A DNA stretch of 64,000 nt. It comes from Afipia felis ATCC 53690 (GTDB lineage Bacteria > Pseudomonadota > Alphaproteobacteria > Rhizobiales > Xanthobacteraceae). The stretch is taken from NCBI RefSeq assembly GCF_000314735.2, contig NZ_KB375270.1, positions 3,602,001-3,666,000 of the forward strand, read 5' to 3'. The notes beneath the pieces are model-generated. The model had not been told where the DNA came from, searched no databases, and worked only from the letters and a program-made list of their open reading frames with translations. Of this stretch, positions 26,088-35,754 are shown in pieces. The position numbers and the translations under genes were made by a program. The first letter of the stretch is position 1; every line of letters begins with the position of its first letter.

Positions 26088-27107
26088 ATGTTTCGAGGAA
26101 AGGTTGTTACCGGGTTGAGTGGGTTCATATTCGCGGGCGCGTTCTTGCTGGGAGCTGTTACGACGCCAGCGGTGGCGGAAGTCAGCGAAGTCAAGATCGC
26201 CATGCAATATGGTCTTGGACATCTGCCGGTCATGGTGATGCGCGACAAAAAACTCGTCGAGAAGCATCTCAAGGAAGAAGGTCTCGGCAACACCACCACT
26301 AAATATTTCCAGCTTGCCGGTTCGGCCGCGATGAACGACGCGCTGCTGTCAGGGAGCGTCGATTTCACGAGTGGCGGCCTGACCGGCATTGCCACATTGT
26401 GGGGAGCTTCCAAGGGGCGTGTGAAGGCGCTGTCTGCCGTCAACGCTTTCCCGATGTACCTCAACACGATCAATCCGAAGATCAAGTCGCTGAAGGATTT
26501 TACGCCGGCCGACAAGATCGCCCTGCCGGCCGTTCGTGTTTCGCCGCAGGCAATCGTGCTCGGCATGGCGGCCCAGAAGGAGTTGGGGGACGCCACCAAG
26601 CTCGATTCGCTGACCGTGACGATGAACCATCCCGACGCGATGGCCGCGCTGCTGTCGAAATCCGGCGCGGTGAACAGCCATCTCGGCTTCTCGCCGTATC
26701 AGGAAGCTGAGTTGAAGCATCCCGGCGTGCACCGGGTTTTCAGTTCGTATGACGTCATGGGCGGTCCGGCGACCATCGTCGTGATCGGCACGCGCCAGGA
26801 TTTTTACGATCAGAATCCAAAAACTGTGAAAGCCGTGCTCGCGGCGCTCAACGATGCGCTTGCCTTCATTAATAAAGACAAGGAAGGGGCGGCGAAGTTC
26901 TACATCGAGAACAGTGGCGACAAGAGTTCGACCTATGATGAGGTGTTGGGCCTTTTGAAGAACCCGGAAATCATCTTCTCCAACGTGCCGTCGGGGACCA
27001 TGAAGTTCGTGTCTTTCATGTACGAACGTGGCATCGTCAAGCAGAAGCCGGAATCGTGGAAGGATCTTTATTTCCCGACGGCCTATAACATCAAGGGTGC
27101 AAACTGA
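26088..27107 (+). CDS. ABC substrate-binding protein, NMT1/TauA type
   Basis: A 339-residue periplasmic protein with a signal peptide cleaved after VAEV/AVA (about residue 28). It is closely similar to the broken gene at 15362 (shared EVSEVxxAxQxGxxxLPxxxMR and MNHPDAMAALLS). ATG 26088 is chosen because GGAGGAGGGG lies just before it, inside the longer frame. It is placed between larB and larC and is followed without gap by larC, which ties import of the substrate to the Lar genes. It presumably works with the ATPase and permease at 16.4-18.1 kb. Confidence 0.9.
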   Translation: MFRGKVVTGLSGFIFAGAFLLGAVTTPAVAEVSEVKIAMQYGLGHLPVMVMRDKKLVEKHLKEEGLGNTTTKYFQLAGSAAMNDALLSGSVDFTSGGLTGIATLWGASKGRVKALSAVNAFPMYLNTINPKIKSLKDFTPADKIALPAVRVSPQAIVLGMAAQKELGDATKLDSLTVTMNHPDAMAALLSKSGAVNSHLGFSPYQEAELKHPGVHRVFSSYDVMGGPATIVVIGTRQDFYDQNPKTVKAVLAALNDALAFINKDKEGAAKFYIENSGDKSSTYDEVLGLLKNPEIIFSNVPSGTMKFVSFMYERGIVKQKPESWKDLYFPTAYNIKGAN

Positions 27108-28442
27108 GTGTCTGAAAGGCTCCATATTCACCTCGATGTCGTCGGCGGTATCGCCGGCGACATCTTCGTTGCAGGAATGGTCGATGCTTTCCCGAAGCTG
27201 AAGGACGCCGTACTCAGGAATACGTCGGCCGTTCTGCCAACGCATTGCGGAACACCTGCTTTTGCTGAGGGGAAGAGCGGCGCGATCAGGGCGCTACGAT
27301 TTGCGCTCGCTTCATCCGATGCAAAGCCCGCTCATTCTCACGGCCATACCCACCACCACCACCACCATCACGACCATGCGCATGGTCACGAGCATAAGCA
27401 TGCTCACCATCACGCCTCCGCTCATCAGGCCGAGACGCTGCATCGCCATGACGCTGCGACGGACCATCATCATGAGCACGATCATGGCGCAGGCTCCTAT
27501 CGTGAAATTGTTGGTCTGATCGAAGCGGCCGATCTCGCTCCGAACGTTCGGACCCATGCTCTGGGAGTCTTGCGTCTTCTCGCCGAAGCCGAAGCCCATA
27601 TCCACCAGGTCGATATCGACCATGTGCATTTCCATGAAATCGCCGGCTGGGATTCGATCATGGATGTCGTCGCGGCAGGAACGATCATCGCCGCCCTCGA
27701 TGGTGCGCGCTGGTCGGTTTCGAGCCTTCCTCTGGGAGGCGGCCTGATCCAGACTCAACACGGGCTACTCCCGGTACCGGCGCCTGCGACGGCAACGCTG
27801 CTCAAGGATTTTCAGTGGCGCAACGACGGCGTTTCCGGCGAACGTATTACACCCACGGGCGCAGCCATTCTGAAGCATCTGATCGGCAGGTCGACGAGCC
27901 AGTTGCCGGAAGGGCGCTTGATGTCGACCGGGACCGGGGCAGGCACACGCGAATTCGAGCAACTGCCGAACATCTTGCGCGTTCTTGTCTTTGAAACGGG
28001 CGCCCAGGCAGAGAGCATGGTGGTCGCGACGATCAACTTCGATGTCGACGACATGACGGGAGAGGAAATTCAGGTTGCGGCTGACCGGATTCGTCAAGCC
28101 GACGGGGTGATTGACGTCACCACGGGGCAGCGAACCGGGAAAAAGGGGCGCGTGGCGACCTCATTCCGCGTCTTGGCTCGGCCTGACAGGCTGGACGAGA
28201 TCAATCCGCTGATCTTCACTGAAACTTCGACGATCGGTCTGCGTTGGCATCTCGAGCAGCGCGCGTGCCTGTTTCGCAAGCCCGATACCGTCGCGCACGA
28301 GAACGGGGTCTTGCGTGTCAAGGAGGTCAGCCGCCCTGACGGGTCGTTTAGTCGCAAGATAGAGAGCGACGATGTGGCGTTTCAACCCGGGCTTGAAAGG
28401 CGCCGGGCGCTCAAGGCCAAAGCGGAGCGGAACGAGACATGA
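27108..28442 (+). CDS. larC: Nickel insertion protein LarC with histidine-rich segment
   Basis: A 444-residue single-chain LarC, which inserts nickel into the pincer nucleotide at the cost of CTP. It starts MSERLHIHLDVVGGIAGDIF (GTG, directly after the preceding TGA). A long His/Asp-rich tract lies at about residues 75-125, with repeated HHHHHHHDHAHGHEH-type sequence, likely to store or deliver nickel. The core motifs VDIDHVHFHEIAGWDSIMD and ETNIDDMTGE-like NFDVDDMTGEEI follow. In Lactiplantibacillus larC needs a programmed frameshift; here it is one open frame. Confidence 0.92.
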   Translation: MSERLHIHLDVVGGIAGDIFVAGMVDAFPKLKDAVLRNTSAVLPTHCGTPAFAEGKSGAIRALRFALASSDAKPAHSHGHTHHHHHHHDHAHGHEHKHAHHHASAHQAETLHRHDAATDHHHEHDHGAGSYREIVGLIEAADLAPNVRTHALGVLRLLAEAEAHIHQVDIDHVHFHEIAGWDSIMDVVAAGTIIAALDGARWSVSSLPLGGGLIQTQHGLLPVPAPATATLLKDFQWRNDGVSGERITPTGAAILKHLIGRSTSQLPEGRLMSTGTGAGTREFEQLPNILRVLVFETGAQAESMVVATINFDVDDMTGEEIQVAADRIRQADGVIDVTTGQRTGKKGRVATSFRVLARPDRLDEINPLIFTETSTIGLRWHLEQRACLFRKPDTVAHENGVLRVKEVSRPDGSFSRKIESDDVAFQPGLERRRALKAKAERNET

Positions 28443-29230
28443 AAACTTTCTCGAGCGAAGAAGCCGCCTTGGTATCCGTGCTGGATGGTTATGATGACAT
28501 CGCGATTGCGGTCAGCGGTGGCGTCGACAGCATGGTGCTGGCTTACATCGCTCATCGCTTTTCGCGCACTACGGCGACGATGTTGCATGCGATTTCACCC
28601 GCCGTGCCGCAGGCCGCGACCGCGCGTGTCAGGCGTTACGCCGAGAGTGAAGGGTGGCGGATCACTTGGCTCGATGCTGGTGAATTCGAGGATCCGAACT
28701 ATCGCGCCAACCCCGTCAACCGTTGCTATTATTGCAAGTCCAATCTCTATGACCGGATTCGCGATGCGACGTCTTCGCAGATCGCATCGGGGACGAACAT
28801 GGACGATCTCGGCGATTTCCGTCCGGGTTTGAAGGCTGCGTCAGAGCGCGCGGTGGTTCACCCTTATGTCGAAGCGGGTCTTGGCAAAAGGAACATCTAT
28901 CGGTTGGCAGAACTTCATGGACTGACCGATCTTGCCGAGCTTCCGGCGCAGCCATGCCTTGCCAGTCGCGTCGAGACCGGAATTGCGATTGATCCGAAAG
29001 ATCTTGCTTTCATCGAATTGATGGAAGGCAGGGCCGCTTCGCTCGCACCCGTATCCGCGGATATCCGCTGCCGTACGACTGCCGCAGGCATCATCATTGA
29101 AGTCGGCGCGGCGTTTCCGCAATCCCAGCGCGGGGTGCTGGCAGATGATGCCGCCAGATTGTGCGCGGCTCACGGGCGCGCTTTTGCCGGAGTACGGGAC
29201 TATCGTCGTGGGTCCGCCTTTCTTCGCTGA
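28439..29230 (+). CDS. larE: Sulfur transferase LarE
   Basis: A 263-residue PP-loop ATPase. SGGVDS is at residues 26-31, followed by NRCYYCKSNLYD (95-104) and AQPCLASR with C173. C173 aligns with the cysteine that LarE of the sacrificial type donates to the pincer precursor, losing its own sulfur. It overlaps larC by 4 nt and ends the operon; about 260 nt without a recognised gene or FNR box separate it from napE. Confidence 0.92.
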   Translation: MKTFSSEEAALVSVLDGYDDIAIAVSGGVDSMVLAYIAHRFSRTTATMLHAISPAVPQAATARVRRYAESEGWRITWLDAGEFEDPNYRANPVNRCYYCKSNLYDRIRDATSSQIASGTNMDDLGDFRPGLKAASERAVVHPYVEAGLGKRNIYRLAELHGLTDLAELPAQPCLASRVETGIAIDPKDLAFIELMEGRAASLAPVSADIRCRTTAAGIIIEVGAAFPQSQRGVLADDAARLCAAHGRAFAGVRDYRRGSAFLR

Positions 29231-29490
29231 CCGTGTTGTGAGGCGCTGACCTCGGGGGGCGATGTTTGGAATTTTGACGCTAGGATTTCTGCTCGGGACT
29301 ACCTCAGTGATCCCGTGCTGGGTGACCAAAAAATCGAATTTTCAGTGAATTGTCCTTTTTCCGTTCGTGTTCCGGATCTGCCAGTTAGGCAACATAGTTG
29401 CATCTGATTTGAACTCTTTGTTCTTGTCGCGCTAATCCAATCCAGCTAGTCTTCCTGCACTTTGGATGCCCCTTCGCGAGAGGCGCAACC

Positions 29491-29682
29491 ATGGACACGG
29501 TGACAGACCCGTCCGAATCCAGAGATGCCGCGCCACCGCAGAGCAGGCGCGACGAATTCATTGTATTCATCACAATCGCAGCATTGATTTGGCCGATCGT
29601 CGCCGTTGGCGTGGTCGGCGGCTATGGCTTTTTGGTCTGGATGTCGCAATTGATTTTGGGGCCACCCGGCCCACCGCATTGA
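29491..29682 (+). CDS. napE: Periplasmic nitrate reductase small membrane protein NapE
   Basis: A 63-residue protein with one membrane helix (about residues 27-52, FITIAALIWPIVAVGVVGGYG) after a charged N-terminus containing RRDEFIVF, typical of NapE. It is the first gene of napEDABC. Its role in the Nap system is not well defined. No TTG-N8-CAA box of convincing form is seen upstream. Confidence 0.85.
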   Translation: MDTVTDPSESRDAAPPQSRRDEFIVFITIAALIWPIVAVGVVGGYGFLVWMSQLILGPPGPPH

Positions 29683-29706
29683 CGTTACAGTCAGTAAGGA
29701 ACGGTC

Positions 29707-30018
29707 ATGAAAGAGTCAGGGCTTTCGAGGCGAACGTTTCTTTCCGGGCAGCTTCAGCCACCGACCATCCATATTTCGAGCGCCGTTGTTTCGGTCCTGC
29801 CGCGCTACCTGGACGATGTGGCACGGCAATTGTCCGCGCTGCCTGAAGTCGAAATCCACCATCGCAGCACATCGAAGCTCGTCATCGTCCTGGAAGGGCC
29901 GGACAGCGGCATGCTTGGCGCGCGGCTCGCCGAGATTTCCGGATGGACCGGCGTGCTGTCCGCCAACATGGTCTACGAGCAATTCGACGAAGTTGCTGGG
30001 CATGGAGAGGAACGATGA
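29707..30018 (+). CDS. napD: NapA maturation chaperone NapD
   Basis: A 103-residue protein with [17 protein letters not shown], the NapD fold that binds the Tat signal of NapA during cofactor loading. The N-terminus is extended by about 20 residues and carries SRRTFLSG, which itself looks like a twin-arginine motif but has no hydrophobic core after it. It overlaps napA by 4 nt. Confidence 0.88.
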   Translation: MKESGLSRRTFLSGQLQPPTIHISSAVVSVLPRYLDDVARQLSALPEVEIHHRSTSKLVIVLEGPDSGMLGARLAEISGWTGVLSANMVYEQFDEVAGHGEER

Positions 30019-32510
30019 GTCTTTCGCGACGCGACATGCTCAAGGCCCAAGCGGCCGCGATTGCGGCAACCGCTGCCAATATTGCTTTGCCCGCTGCCGC
30101 GCAGCCGGTGGCGCAAGGCATCGGTTCGCTTGAGATTAAATGGTCGAAGGCGCCATGCCGTTTCTGCGGCACTGGATGTGGTGTCATGGTCGGCGTGAAG
30201 GGCGGCAAAGTCGTCGCGACCCATGGCGATACGCTGGCGGAGGTGAATCGCGGTCTCAATTGCATCAAGGGCTATTTCCTGTCGAAGATCATGTATGGCG
30301 GCGACCGCCTGACCACGCCGCTGATGCGCAAGAAAAACGGTGTCTATGACAAGAACGGCGACTTCACGCCGGTAAGCTGGGATGAAGCATTCGGCGTGAT
30401 GGCCGATCGTCTCAAGGCCGTTCTCAAGGCGAAGGGTCCAACCGCAGTCGGCATGTTCGGCTCGGGCCAGTGGACGGTTTGGGAAGGATACGCAGCGACA
30501 AAATTGATGCGCGCCGGCTTTCGCTCCAACAACCTCGATCCCAATGCGCGCCACTGCATGGCGTCAGCTGCCTACGCTTTCACACGCACCTTCGGTTCGG
30601 ATGAACCGATGGGCTGTTACGACGATTTCGAAGCCGCGGATGCGTTCGTGCTGTGGGGCTCGAACATGGCGGAGATGCATCCGATTCTGTGGACGCGTCT
30701 GACCGACCGCCGGCTCAGCCATCCGCATGTCAAGGTCGCAGTGCTCTCGACCTTCACGCACCGCAGTTCTGATCTCGCGGATATCCCGATCGTATTCAAG
30801 CCGGGCACCGATCTTGCGATCCTCAACTACATCGCCAATCACATCATCACCACCGGCCGGGTGAATAAGGACTTCGTCAAGGATCACACGACCTTCGTGA
30901 AAGGCGTGGCCGATATCGGGTATGGCCTACGCTCGGACAATCCGCTTGAGATAAATGCCAAGGGAGCAGGTAATCCGGCGGCCATGGAGCCGATCGACTT
31001 CGATGCCTATGCGAAGTTCGTCAAGGATTACACGGTCGAAAAAGTCTCGGAGCTGACTGGCGTCGAGCGCGGCTTCCTTCAGGAGCTTGCCGAGCTTTAT
31101 GCTGATCCCTCGCGCAAGGTGATGTCGCTCTGGACCATGGGCTGCAATCAGCATGTGCGTGGTGTCTGGGCCAATCAACTCATCTACAACATCCATTTGC
31201 TGACGGGAAAAATCTCTGAGCCTGGCAACTCGCCGTTCTCGCTGACAGGACAGCCCTCGGCTTGTGGCACTGCGCGCGAGGTCGGCACCTTCGCGCATCG
31301 GCTGCCGGCGGATATGACCGTGGTCAATCCCGAGCACCGCAAGCACGCCGAGGAAATCTGGCGTGTACCGCAAGGGCTTATTCCCGCAAAGCCCGGTTAT
31401 CATGCGGTCGAACAGGACCGCATGCTGCGCGACGGCAAGCTCAATTTCTACTGGATACAGGTCAACAACAACCTGCAGGCCGCCCCGAACAATACGCGCG
31501 AAACCTATCCGGGCTATCGCAACCCCGACAATTTCATCGTGGTGTCGGATGCCTATCCCACCGTCACCGCGCTGGCGGCGGACGTCATCCTGCCAGCCGC
31601 GATGTGGGTGGAGAAAGAGGGCGCCTACGGCAACGCGGAGCGGCGGACGCATTTCTGGCGCCAGCTCGTGAAGGCGCCGGGGGAGGCGCGCTCCGACCTG
31701 TGGCAGCTTATGGAGTTTTCCAAGCGCTTCACCACCGACGAAGTTTGGCCGGCGGAGATTTTGCAGACCAATCCGAATTATCGCGGAAAGACGTTGTTCG
31801 AGGTTCTTTACAAGAATGGCAATGTCGATCGCTTTGCAGCCAGCGAGATTCCAGCCGAGTACGAGAATCAGGAATCAAAGGCGTTCGGCTTCTATGTCCA
31901 GAAAGGTCTGTTCGAGGAATATGCCACTTTCGGGCGCGGCCATGGCCACGATTTGGGGCCGTTCGATCTCTATCACGAGGTACGCGGCTTACGCTGGCCA
32001 GTGGTCGACAAGAAGGAAACGCGCTGGCGCTATCGCGAAGGTCTCGACCCATATGTGAAGCCTGGGAAAGGCATCGAGTTTTACGGTCAGCCGGACGGGC
32101 GCGCGAAGATCATCGCGGTGCCTTACGAGCCGCCGGCCGAGTCGCCGGATAAAGAGTACGATATCTGGCTAGTGACCGGGCGTGTGCTGGAGCATTGGCA
32201 CTCGGGGTCGATGACCATGCGGGTGCCCGAGCTTTACAAGGCGTTTCCCGGCGCGGTCTGCTTCATGCATGCTGAGGATGCCCGGGAGCGCGGCATCAAC
32301 CAGGGCGCTGAAATCAAGCTCGCTTCGCGAAGGGGCGAGATCAGAACGCGAGTCGACATCCGCGGCCGCAACCGCATGCCGCGCGGCGTTGTTTTCGTGC
32401 CGTGGTTCGACGCCAGCGAGCTTATCAACAAGACCACACTCGACGCGACAGATCCGATTTCCAAACAGACGGATTTCAAAAAATGCGCGGTCAAAATCAG
32501 CCCCGTTTGA
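30015..32510 (+). CDS. napA: Periplasmic nitrate reductase catalytic subunit NapA
   Basis: An 831-residue molybdoenzyme reducing nitrate to nitrite in the periplasm. The Tat signal [20 protein letters not shown] precedes the [4Fe-4S] ligands C48, C51, C55 and C83 ([14 protein letters not shown]). C181 in NARHCMASA is the molybdenum ligand. ATG 30015 is set by the signal peptide and the overlap with napD. Length is normal. The last 28 nt overlap napB. Confidence 0.95.
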   Translation: MSLSRRDMLKAQAAAIAATAANIALPAAAQPVAQGIGSLEIKWSKAPCRFCGTGCGVMVGVKGGKVVATHGDTLAEVNRGLNCIKGYFLSKIMYGGDRLTTPLMRKKNGVYDKNGDFTPVSWDEAFGVMADRLKAVLKAKGPTAVGMFGSGQWTVWEGYAATKLMRAGFRSNNLDPNARHCMASAAYAFTRTFGSDEPMGCYDDFEAADAFVLWGSNMAEMHPILWTRLTDRRLSHPHVKVAVLSTFTHRSSDLADIPIVFKPGTDLAILNYIANHIITTGRVNKDFVKDHTTFVKGVADIGYGLRSDNPLEINAKGAGNPAAMEPIDFDAYAKFVKDYTVEKVSELTGVERGFLQELAELYADPSRKVMSLWTMGCNQHVRGVWANQLIYNIHLLTGKISEPGNSPFSLTGQPSACGTAREVGTFAHRLPADMTVVNPEHRKHAEEIWRVPQGLIPAKPGYHAVEQDRMLRDGKLNFYWIQVNNNLQAAPNNTRETYPGYRNPDNFIVVSDAYPTVTALAADVILPAAMWVEKEGAYGNAERRTHFWRQLVKAPGEARSDLWQLMEFSKRFTTDEVWPAEILQTNPNYRGKTLFEVLYKNGNVDRFAASEIPAEYENQESKAFGFYVQKGLFEEYATFGRGHGHDLGPFDLYHEVRGLRWPVVDKKETRWRYREGLDPYVKPGKGIEFYGQPDGRAKIIAVPYEPPAESPDKEYDIWLVTGRVLEHWHSGSMTMRVPELYKAFPGAVCFMHAEDARERGINQGAEIKLASRRGEIRTRVDIRGRNRMPRGVVFVPWFDASELINKTTLDATDPISKQTDFKKCAVKISPV

Positions 32511-32980
32511 ACCCGCTGGCGCGTTCGCTGCTCGGGGCGATGCTGGCAGGGTCGGTTGTCCTGTTTACCGGCGCGATCTACGCGCAGAACGCGCCGCAGA
32601 TCGTGCCGCGCGTCACCGGCAATGCCGATCCCATGAGTGAACCGCCGATTCCGCCGATCTCGCGCCCGATCACCGACGACAAACGGGTAATGCGTAACTA
32701 TCCCGAGCAGCCGCCGGTGATTCCGCATTCCATTGACAACTATCAGCTCACATTGAAAGCCAATCGCTGCCTCGATTGTCACCGCCGCCAGTACACGGAA
32801 GGGTCCGGTGCACCGATGATCAGCGTCACGCACTTCATGGATCGCGATGGCCAGGTTCTCGCCGACGTTACGCCGCGGCGTTACTTCTGTACGGCCTGTC
32901 ATGTTCAGCAGACCGATGCCAAGCCGCTGGTGCCAAGTACATTCGAGGATATGGTTCTGATCCACGATCCCAAGCAATGA
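32483..32980 (+). CDS. napB: Diheme cytochrome c NapB
   Basis: A 165-residue exported protein with signal helix [19 protein letters not shown] and two heme c motifs, CLDCH and CTACH. It passes electrons from NapC to NapA. The start at ATG 32483 lies inside napA; an upstream frame is spurious. Confidence 0.92.
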   Translation: MRGQNQPRLNPLARSLLGAMLAGSVVLFTGAIYAQNAPQIVPRVTGNADPMSEPPIPPISRPITDDKRVMRNYPEQPPVIPHSIDNYQLTLKANRCLDCHRRQYTEGSGAPMISVTHFMDRDGQVLADVTPRRYFCTACHVQQTDAKPLVPSTFEDMVLIHDPKQ

Positions 32981-32987
32981 GCGCGAC

Positions 32988-33683
32988 ATGGCGAAACTGA
33001 AAGCCCTGCTGCTGTGGTTCTGGCGAATCGTCAGCCGGCCGAGCATGTATTTCAGCCTCGGTTTTCTGACCCTGGGCGGTTTCTTTTGTGGCGTGATGTT
33101 CTGGGGTGCATTCAATACGGCGCTCGAATTGACCAACACGGAGAAATTCTGTGTGTCGTGCCATGAGATGCATGACAACGTTTATCAGGAGCTGCAGCAC
33201 ACCGTTCATTTCTCCAATCGCTCGGGAGTTCGCGCCACCTGTCCGGACTGCCATGTGCCGCACAACTGGACCGACAAGATCGCGCGCAAGATGCAGGCCT
33301 CGAAGGAAGTCTGGGGCAAGATTTTCGGCACCATCTCAACCCGCAAGAAGTTTCTCGATATGCGTCTTGAGCTTGCCAAGCACGAATGGGAACGGCTCAA
33401 GGCTAACGATTCCCTGGAATGCCGAAACTGCCATTCCTCGATTGCAATGGATTTTGCAAAACAGACGCCGCGCGCGGCCGAAATCCACACCCGCTATCTG
33501 GTCTCGGGTGAGCGAACCTGTATTGACTGCCATAAGGGCATCGCGCATGAGCTCCCGGACATGACCGGAATAGAGCCCGGCTGGAGCGCTCCGCCCGAAC
33601 TGCGGGATCGGCACAGCTTCAGAGAGCAGCGGCAATCGCTGCAGGATTTTATTACTTTGGCAAACGTATCCGGTGGCGATTGA
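32988..33683 (+). CDS. napC: Membrane-anchored tetraheme cytochrome c NapC
   Basis: A 231-residue quinol dehydrogenase with one N-terminal membrane anchor (about residues 22-45) and four CxxCH motifs: CVSCH, CPDCH, CRNCH and CIDCH. It oxidises quinol and feeds NapB. It is the last gene of napEDABC and converges on the oxidase subunit gene; the 92-nt gap shows no clear terminator. Confidence 0.94.
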   Translation: MAKLKALLLWFWRIVSRPSMYFSLGFLTLGGFFCGVMFWGAFNTALELTNTEKFCVSCHEMHDNVYQELQHTVHFSNRSGVRATCPDCHVPHNWTDKIARKMQASKEVWGKIFGTISTRKKFLDMRLELAKHEWERLKANDSLECRNCHSSIAMDFAKQTPRAAEIHTRYLVSGERTCIDCHKGIAHELPDMTGIEPGWSAPPELRDRHSFREQRQSLQDFITLANVSGGD

Positions 33684-33775
33684 TAACAGTTTTCTATGCC
33701 ACCCTTGCTCGGTTACAAACAGAGCAGTCTGCGAGAGCGTGAACATGGGCGCGAGAGTCGCGTCATGCTAAGAGT

Positions 33776-35395
33776 TCACGAAATGAGTGGCAGTTTCTCA
33801 AATTGATGGAATGGCGGTGGGGACGACAGACTCCATTCCAGAGTCGTTGCCCCATCACCCCACGGATTGGCAGCCGCCTTTTCCCGGCGGAGAAGTGAAT
33901 AGATCATTCCGATTAGAAAGACCACTAGGCCCACGCCAGAGATATAGGCGCCAATCGACGATATCTCGTTGAAGCGCGCAAACGCGTTGGGATAGTCGGC
34001 AACACGGCGCGGCATTCCTGCGTTACCAAGAAAATGCATCGGGAAAAATGCGAGATTGACGCCAACGAAAGTCAGCCAGAAATGCAGCTTTCCGAAGAAC
34101 GCTGAATACATGTATCCGGTGATCTTTGGGAACCAATAGTACCAGCCTGCGAAGATCGCAAACACTGCGCCAAGCGATAGAACGTAGTGGAAGTGCGCAA
34201 CGACGTAATAGGTGTCCTGCAAAACGCGGTCGACTCCCGGGTTAGCGAGAACGACGCCGGTTACTCCACCGATCGTAAAGACGAAAATGAAGCCAACTGC
34301 CCAGAGCATCGGCACCTTGAACGTTATCGATCCACCCCACATAGTCGCAATCCAGGAGAAAACCTTCACGCCCGTTGGCACGGCAATGACCATGCTGGCT
34401 GCGGCAAAATAGGCTTGCGCTGAACTCGTCATTCCGACGGTGTACATATGGTGCGCCCACACGACGAAGCCGATGCCACCAATGGCCACCAGCGCATAGA
34501 CCATGCCGAGATAGCCGAAGATCGGTTTGCGGCTGAAGGTCGAGATCACGTGGCTGATGATTCCGAAGCCGGGCAGGATCATGATGTAGACTTCGGGGTG
34601 GCCGAAGAACCAGAACAGGTGCTGGTACAAGATCGGGTCGCCGCCACCTTCTGGTGCAAAGAAAGTCGTGCCAAAATTACGATCGGTCAGCAGCATGGTG
34701 ATGGCTCCGGCAAGAACCGGAAGCGACAAAAGCAACATAAACGCGGTGACCAGCACCGACCAGACGAACAGCGGCATCTTGTGCATCGTCATGCCGGGTG
34801 CACGCATATTGAAGATCGTGGTGATAAAGTTGATGGCGCCGAGAATGGAGGACGCGCCAGCCAGATGCAGGGACAAAATAAGGAAATCGACTGCTGGGCC
34901 CGGATGGCCGGCAGTCGAAAGCGGCGCATAGAGCGTCCAGCCGGTGCCAGCTCCGCTTGAGCCGGGCTCTCCATCCATGAACATCGACATGATGAGCAGG
35001 GTGAAGGAGGAAGGTAGCAACCAGAATGAGACGTTGTTCATTCGTGGGAATGCCATGTCCGGAGCGCCGATCATTAGCGGCACCATCCAGTTGCCGAATC
35101 CGCCCATCATTGCCGGCATTAACGCGAAGAAAATCATCACCAGCCCGTGGCCGGTTACGAACACATTATAGGTGTGCGGATTGCTGAATATCTGCAGGCC
35201 AGGAAATTCAAGCTCGGCCCGGATCACGATGGAAAAGAAGACACCGACGGTACCGGCAACAATCGAGAACACAAAATACATTGTTCCGATGTCTTTGTGA
35301 TTTGTCGAGTAAAGATAGCGTTGCCAGCCGGTTGGATGATCCTGGATCAGAGCAAGACTGTCTGCTGGAGGAACGTCGCTGACGCCCTTGGCCAT
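33776..35395 (-). CDS. Orphan aa3-type cytochrome oxidase subunit I
   Basis: A 539-residue heme-copper oxidase subunit I with twelve helices. GHPEVY and AHHMYTVG (CuB/heme a3 region) and [11 protein letters not shown] (K-channel Thr and Lys) are present, so it is an A-type enzyme. Where most family members read VDTRAYF after TVGM, this reads SSAQAYF. TAAGGAGG precedes ATG 35395, which sets the start; a longer frame to 35509 is not used. No subunit II or III gene is adjacent, so partners must come from elsewhere. An NsrR-like palindrome lies 33 nt upstream, suggesting induction by nitric oxide. Confidence 0.9.
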   Translation of the reverse strand: MAKGVSDVPPADSLALIQDHPTGWQRYLYSTNHKDIGTMYFVFSIVAGTVGVFFSIVIRAELEFPGLQIFSNPHTYNVFVTGHGLVMIFFALMPAMMGGFGNWMVPLMIGAPDMAFPRMNNVSFWLLPSSFTLLIMSMFMDGEPGSSGAGTGWTLYAPLSTAGHPGPAVDFLILSLHLAGASSILGAINFITTIFNMRAPGMTMHKMPLFVWSVLVTAFMLLLSLPVLAGAITMLLTDRNFGTTFFAPEGGGDPILYQHLFWFFGHPEVYIMILPGFGIISHVISTFSRKPIFGYLGMVYALVAIGGIGFVVWAHHMYTVGMTSSAQAYFAAASMVIAVPTGVKVFSWIATMWGGSITFKVPMLWAVGFIFVFTIGGVTGVVLANPGVDRVLQDTYYVVAHFHYVLSLGAVFAIFAGWYYWFPKITGYMYSAFFGKLHFWLTFVGVNLAFFPMHFLGNAGMPRRVADYPNAFARFNEISSIGAYISGVGLVVFLIGMIYSLLRREKAAANPWGDGATTLEWSLSSPPPFHQFEKLPLIS

Positions 35396-35427
35396 GGCTG
35401 CCTCCTTACGGTGGCTAAGCGATGTTA

Positions 35428-35456
35428 CATAAGATGTACAAGTAATACATCTTATG
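35428..35456 (-). promoter_or_regulatory. NsrR-like palindrome upstream of the oxidase gene
   Basis: Perfect 11-bp arms CATAAGATGTA (35428-35438) and TACATCTTATG (35446-35456) around CAAGTAA. The inner part has the AAGATGTA/TACATCTT half-sites spaced as in the 11-1-11 NsrR motif. NsrR is a nitric-oxide-sensing Rrf2-family repressor; none is encoded in this window. Confidence 0.6.
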
Positions 35457-35754
35457 AGATAGCGTGGCAACTTCGAATTTGTAACAAGTCGTTTACCCTC
35501 GCCGGCCATGCCATCTCAATCGTGTGCTCTGCGTCGAGCGCTGCAACGAAGAGCACGTCGCCATCGCATTCGGTGCTCATGCTCTGTTCAAGCCGATGCT
35601 TAACTCTTGGCAGAAAATCGATGCTTCTTGGCGGTTTCTAGAGGCCAAGTCTAAGCAGACAGTTGCGATGTGTACCGCTGCCTGGTGATAGCCGAGCGCT
35701 CGTTCTTTAACGCCCCTTACCAGTTTTCTTGACCGGGAGAGGAACGTTTCGCAA
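35457..35754. other. Intergenic region, possible gene relic
   Basis: A plus-strand frame ending at TGA 35686-35688 reads RCNEEHVAIAFGAHALF then KPMLNSWQKIDASWRFLEAK, which looks protein-like but has no start or family I recognise. It may be the tail of a lost gene. Confidence 0.3.

Noticed and set aside
27340..27492. Repetitive CAC/CAT-rich DNA taken as a possible tandem repeat or CRISPR-like array
   Set aside because: It is coding sequence for the His-rich tract of LarC, with no regular repeat-spacer structure. No CRISPR array was seen in the window.
29231..29490. Possible FNR/FixK2 box before napE
   Set aside because: TTGA and TTGC occurrences there lack the matching CAA half-site at the right distance.
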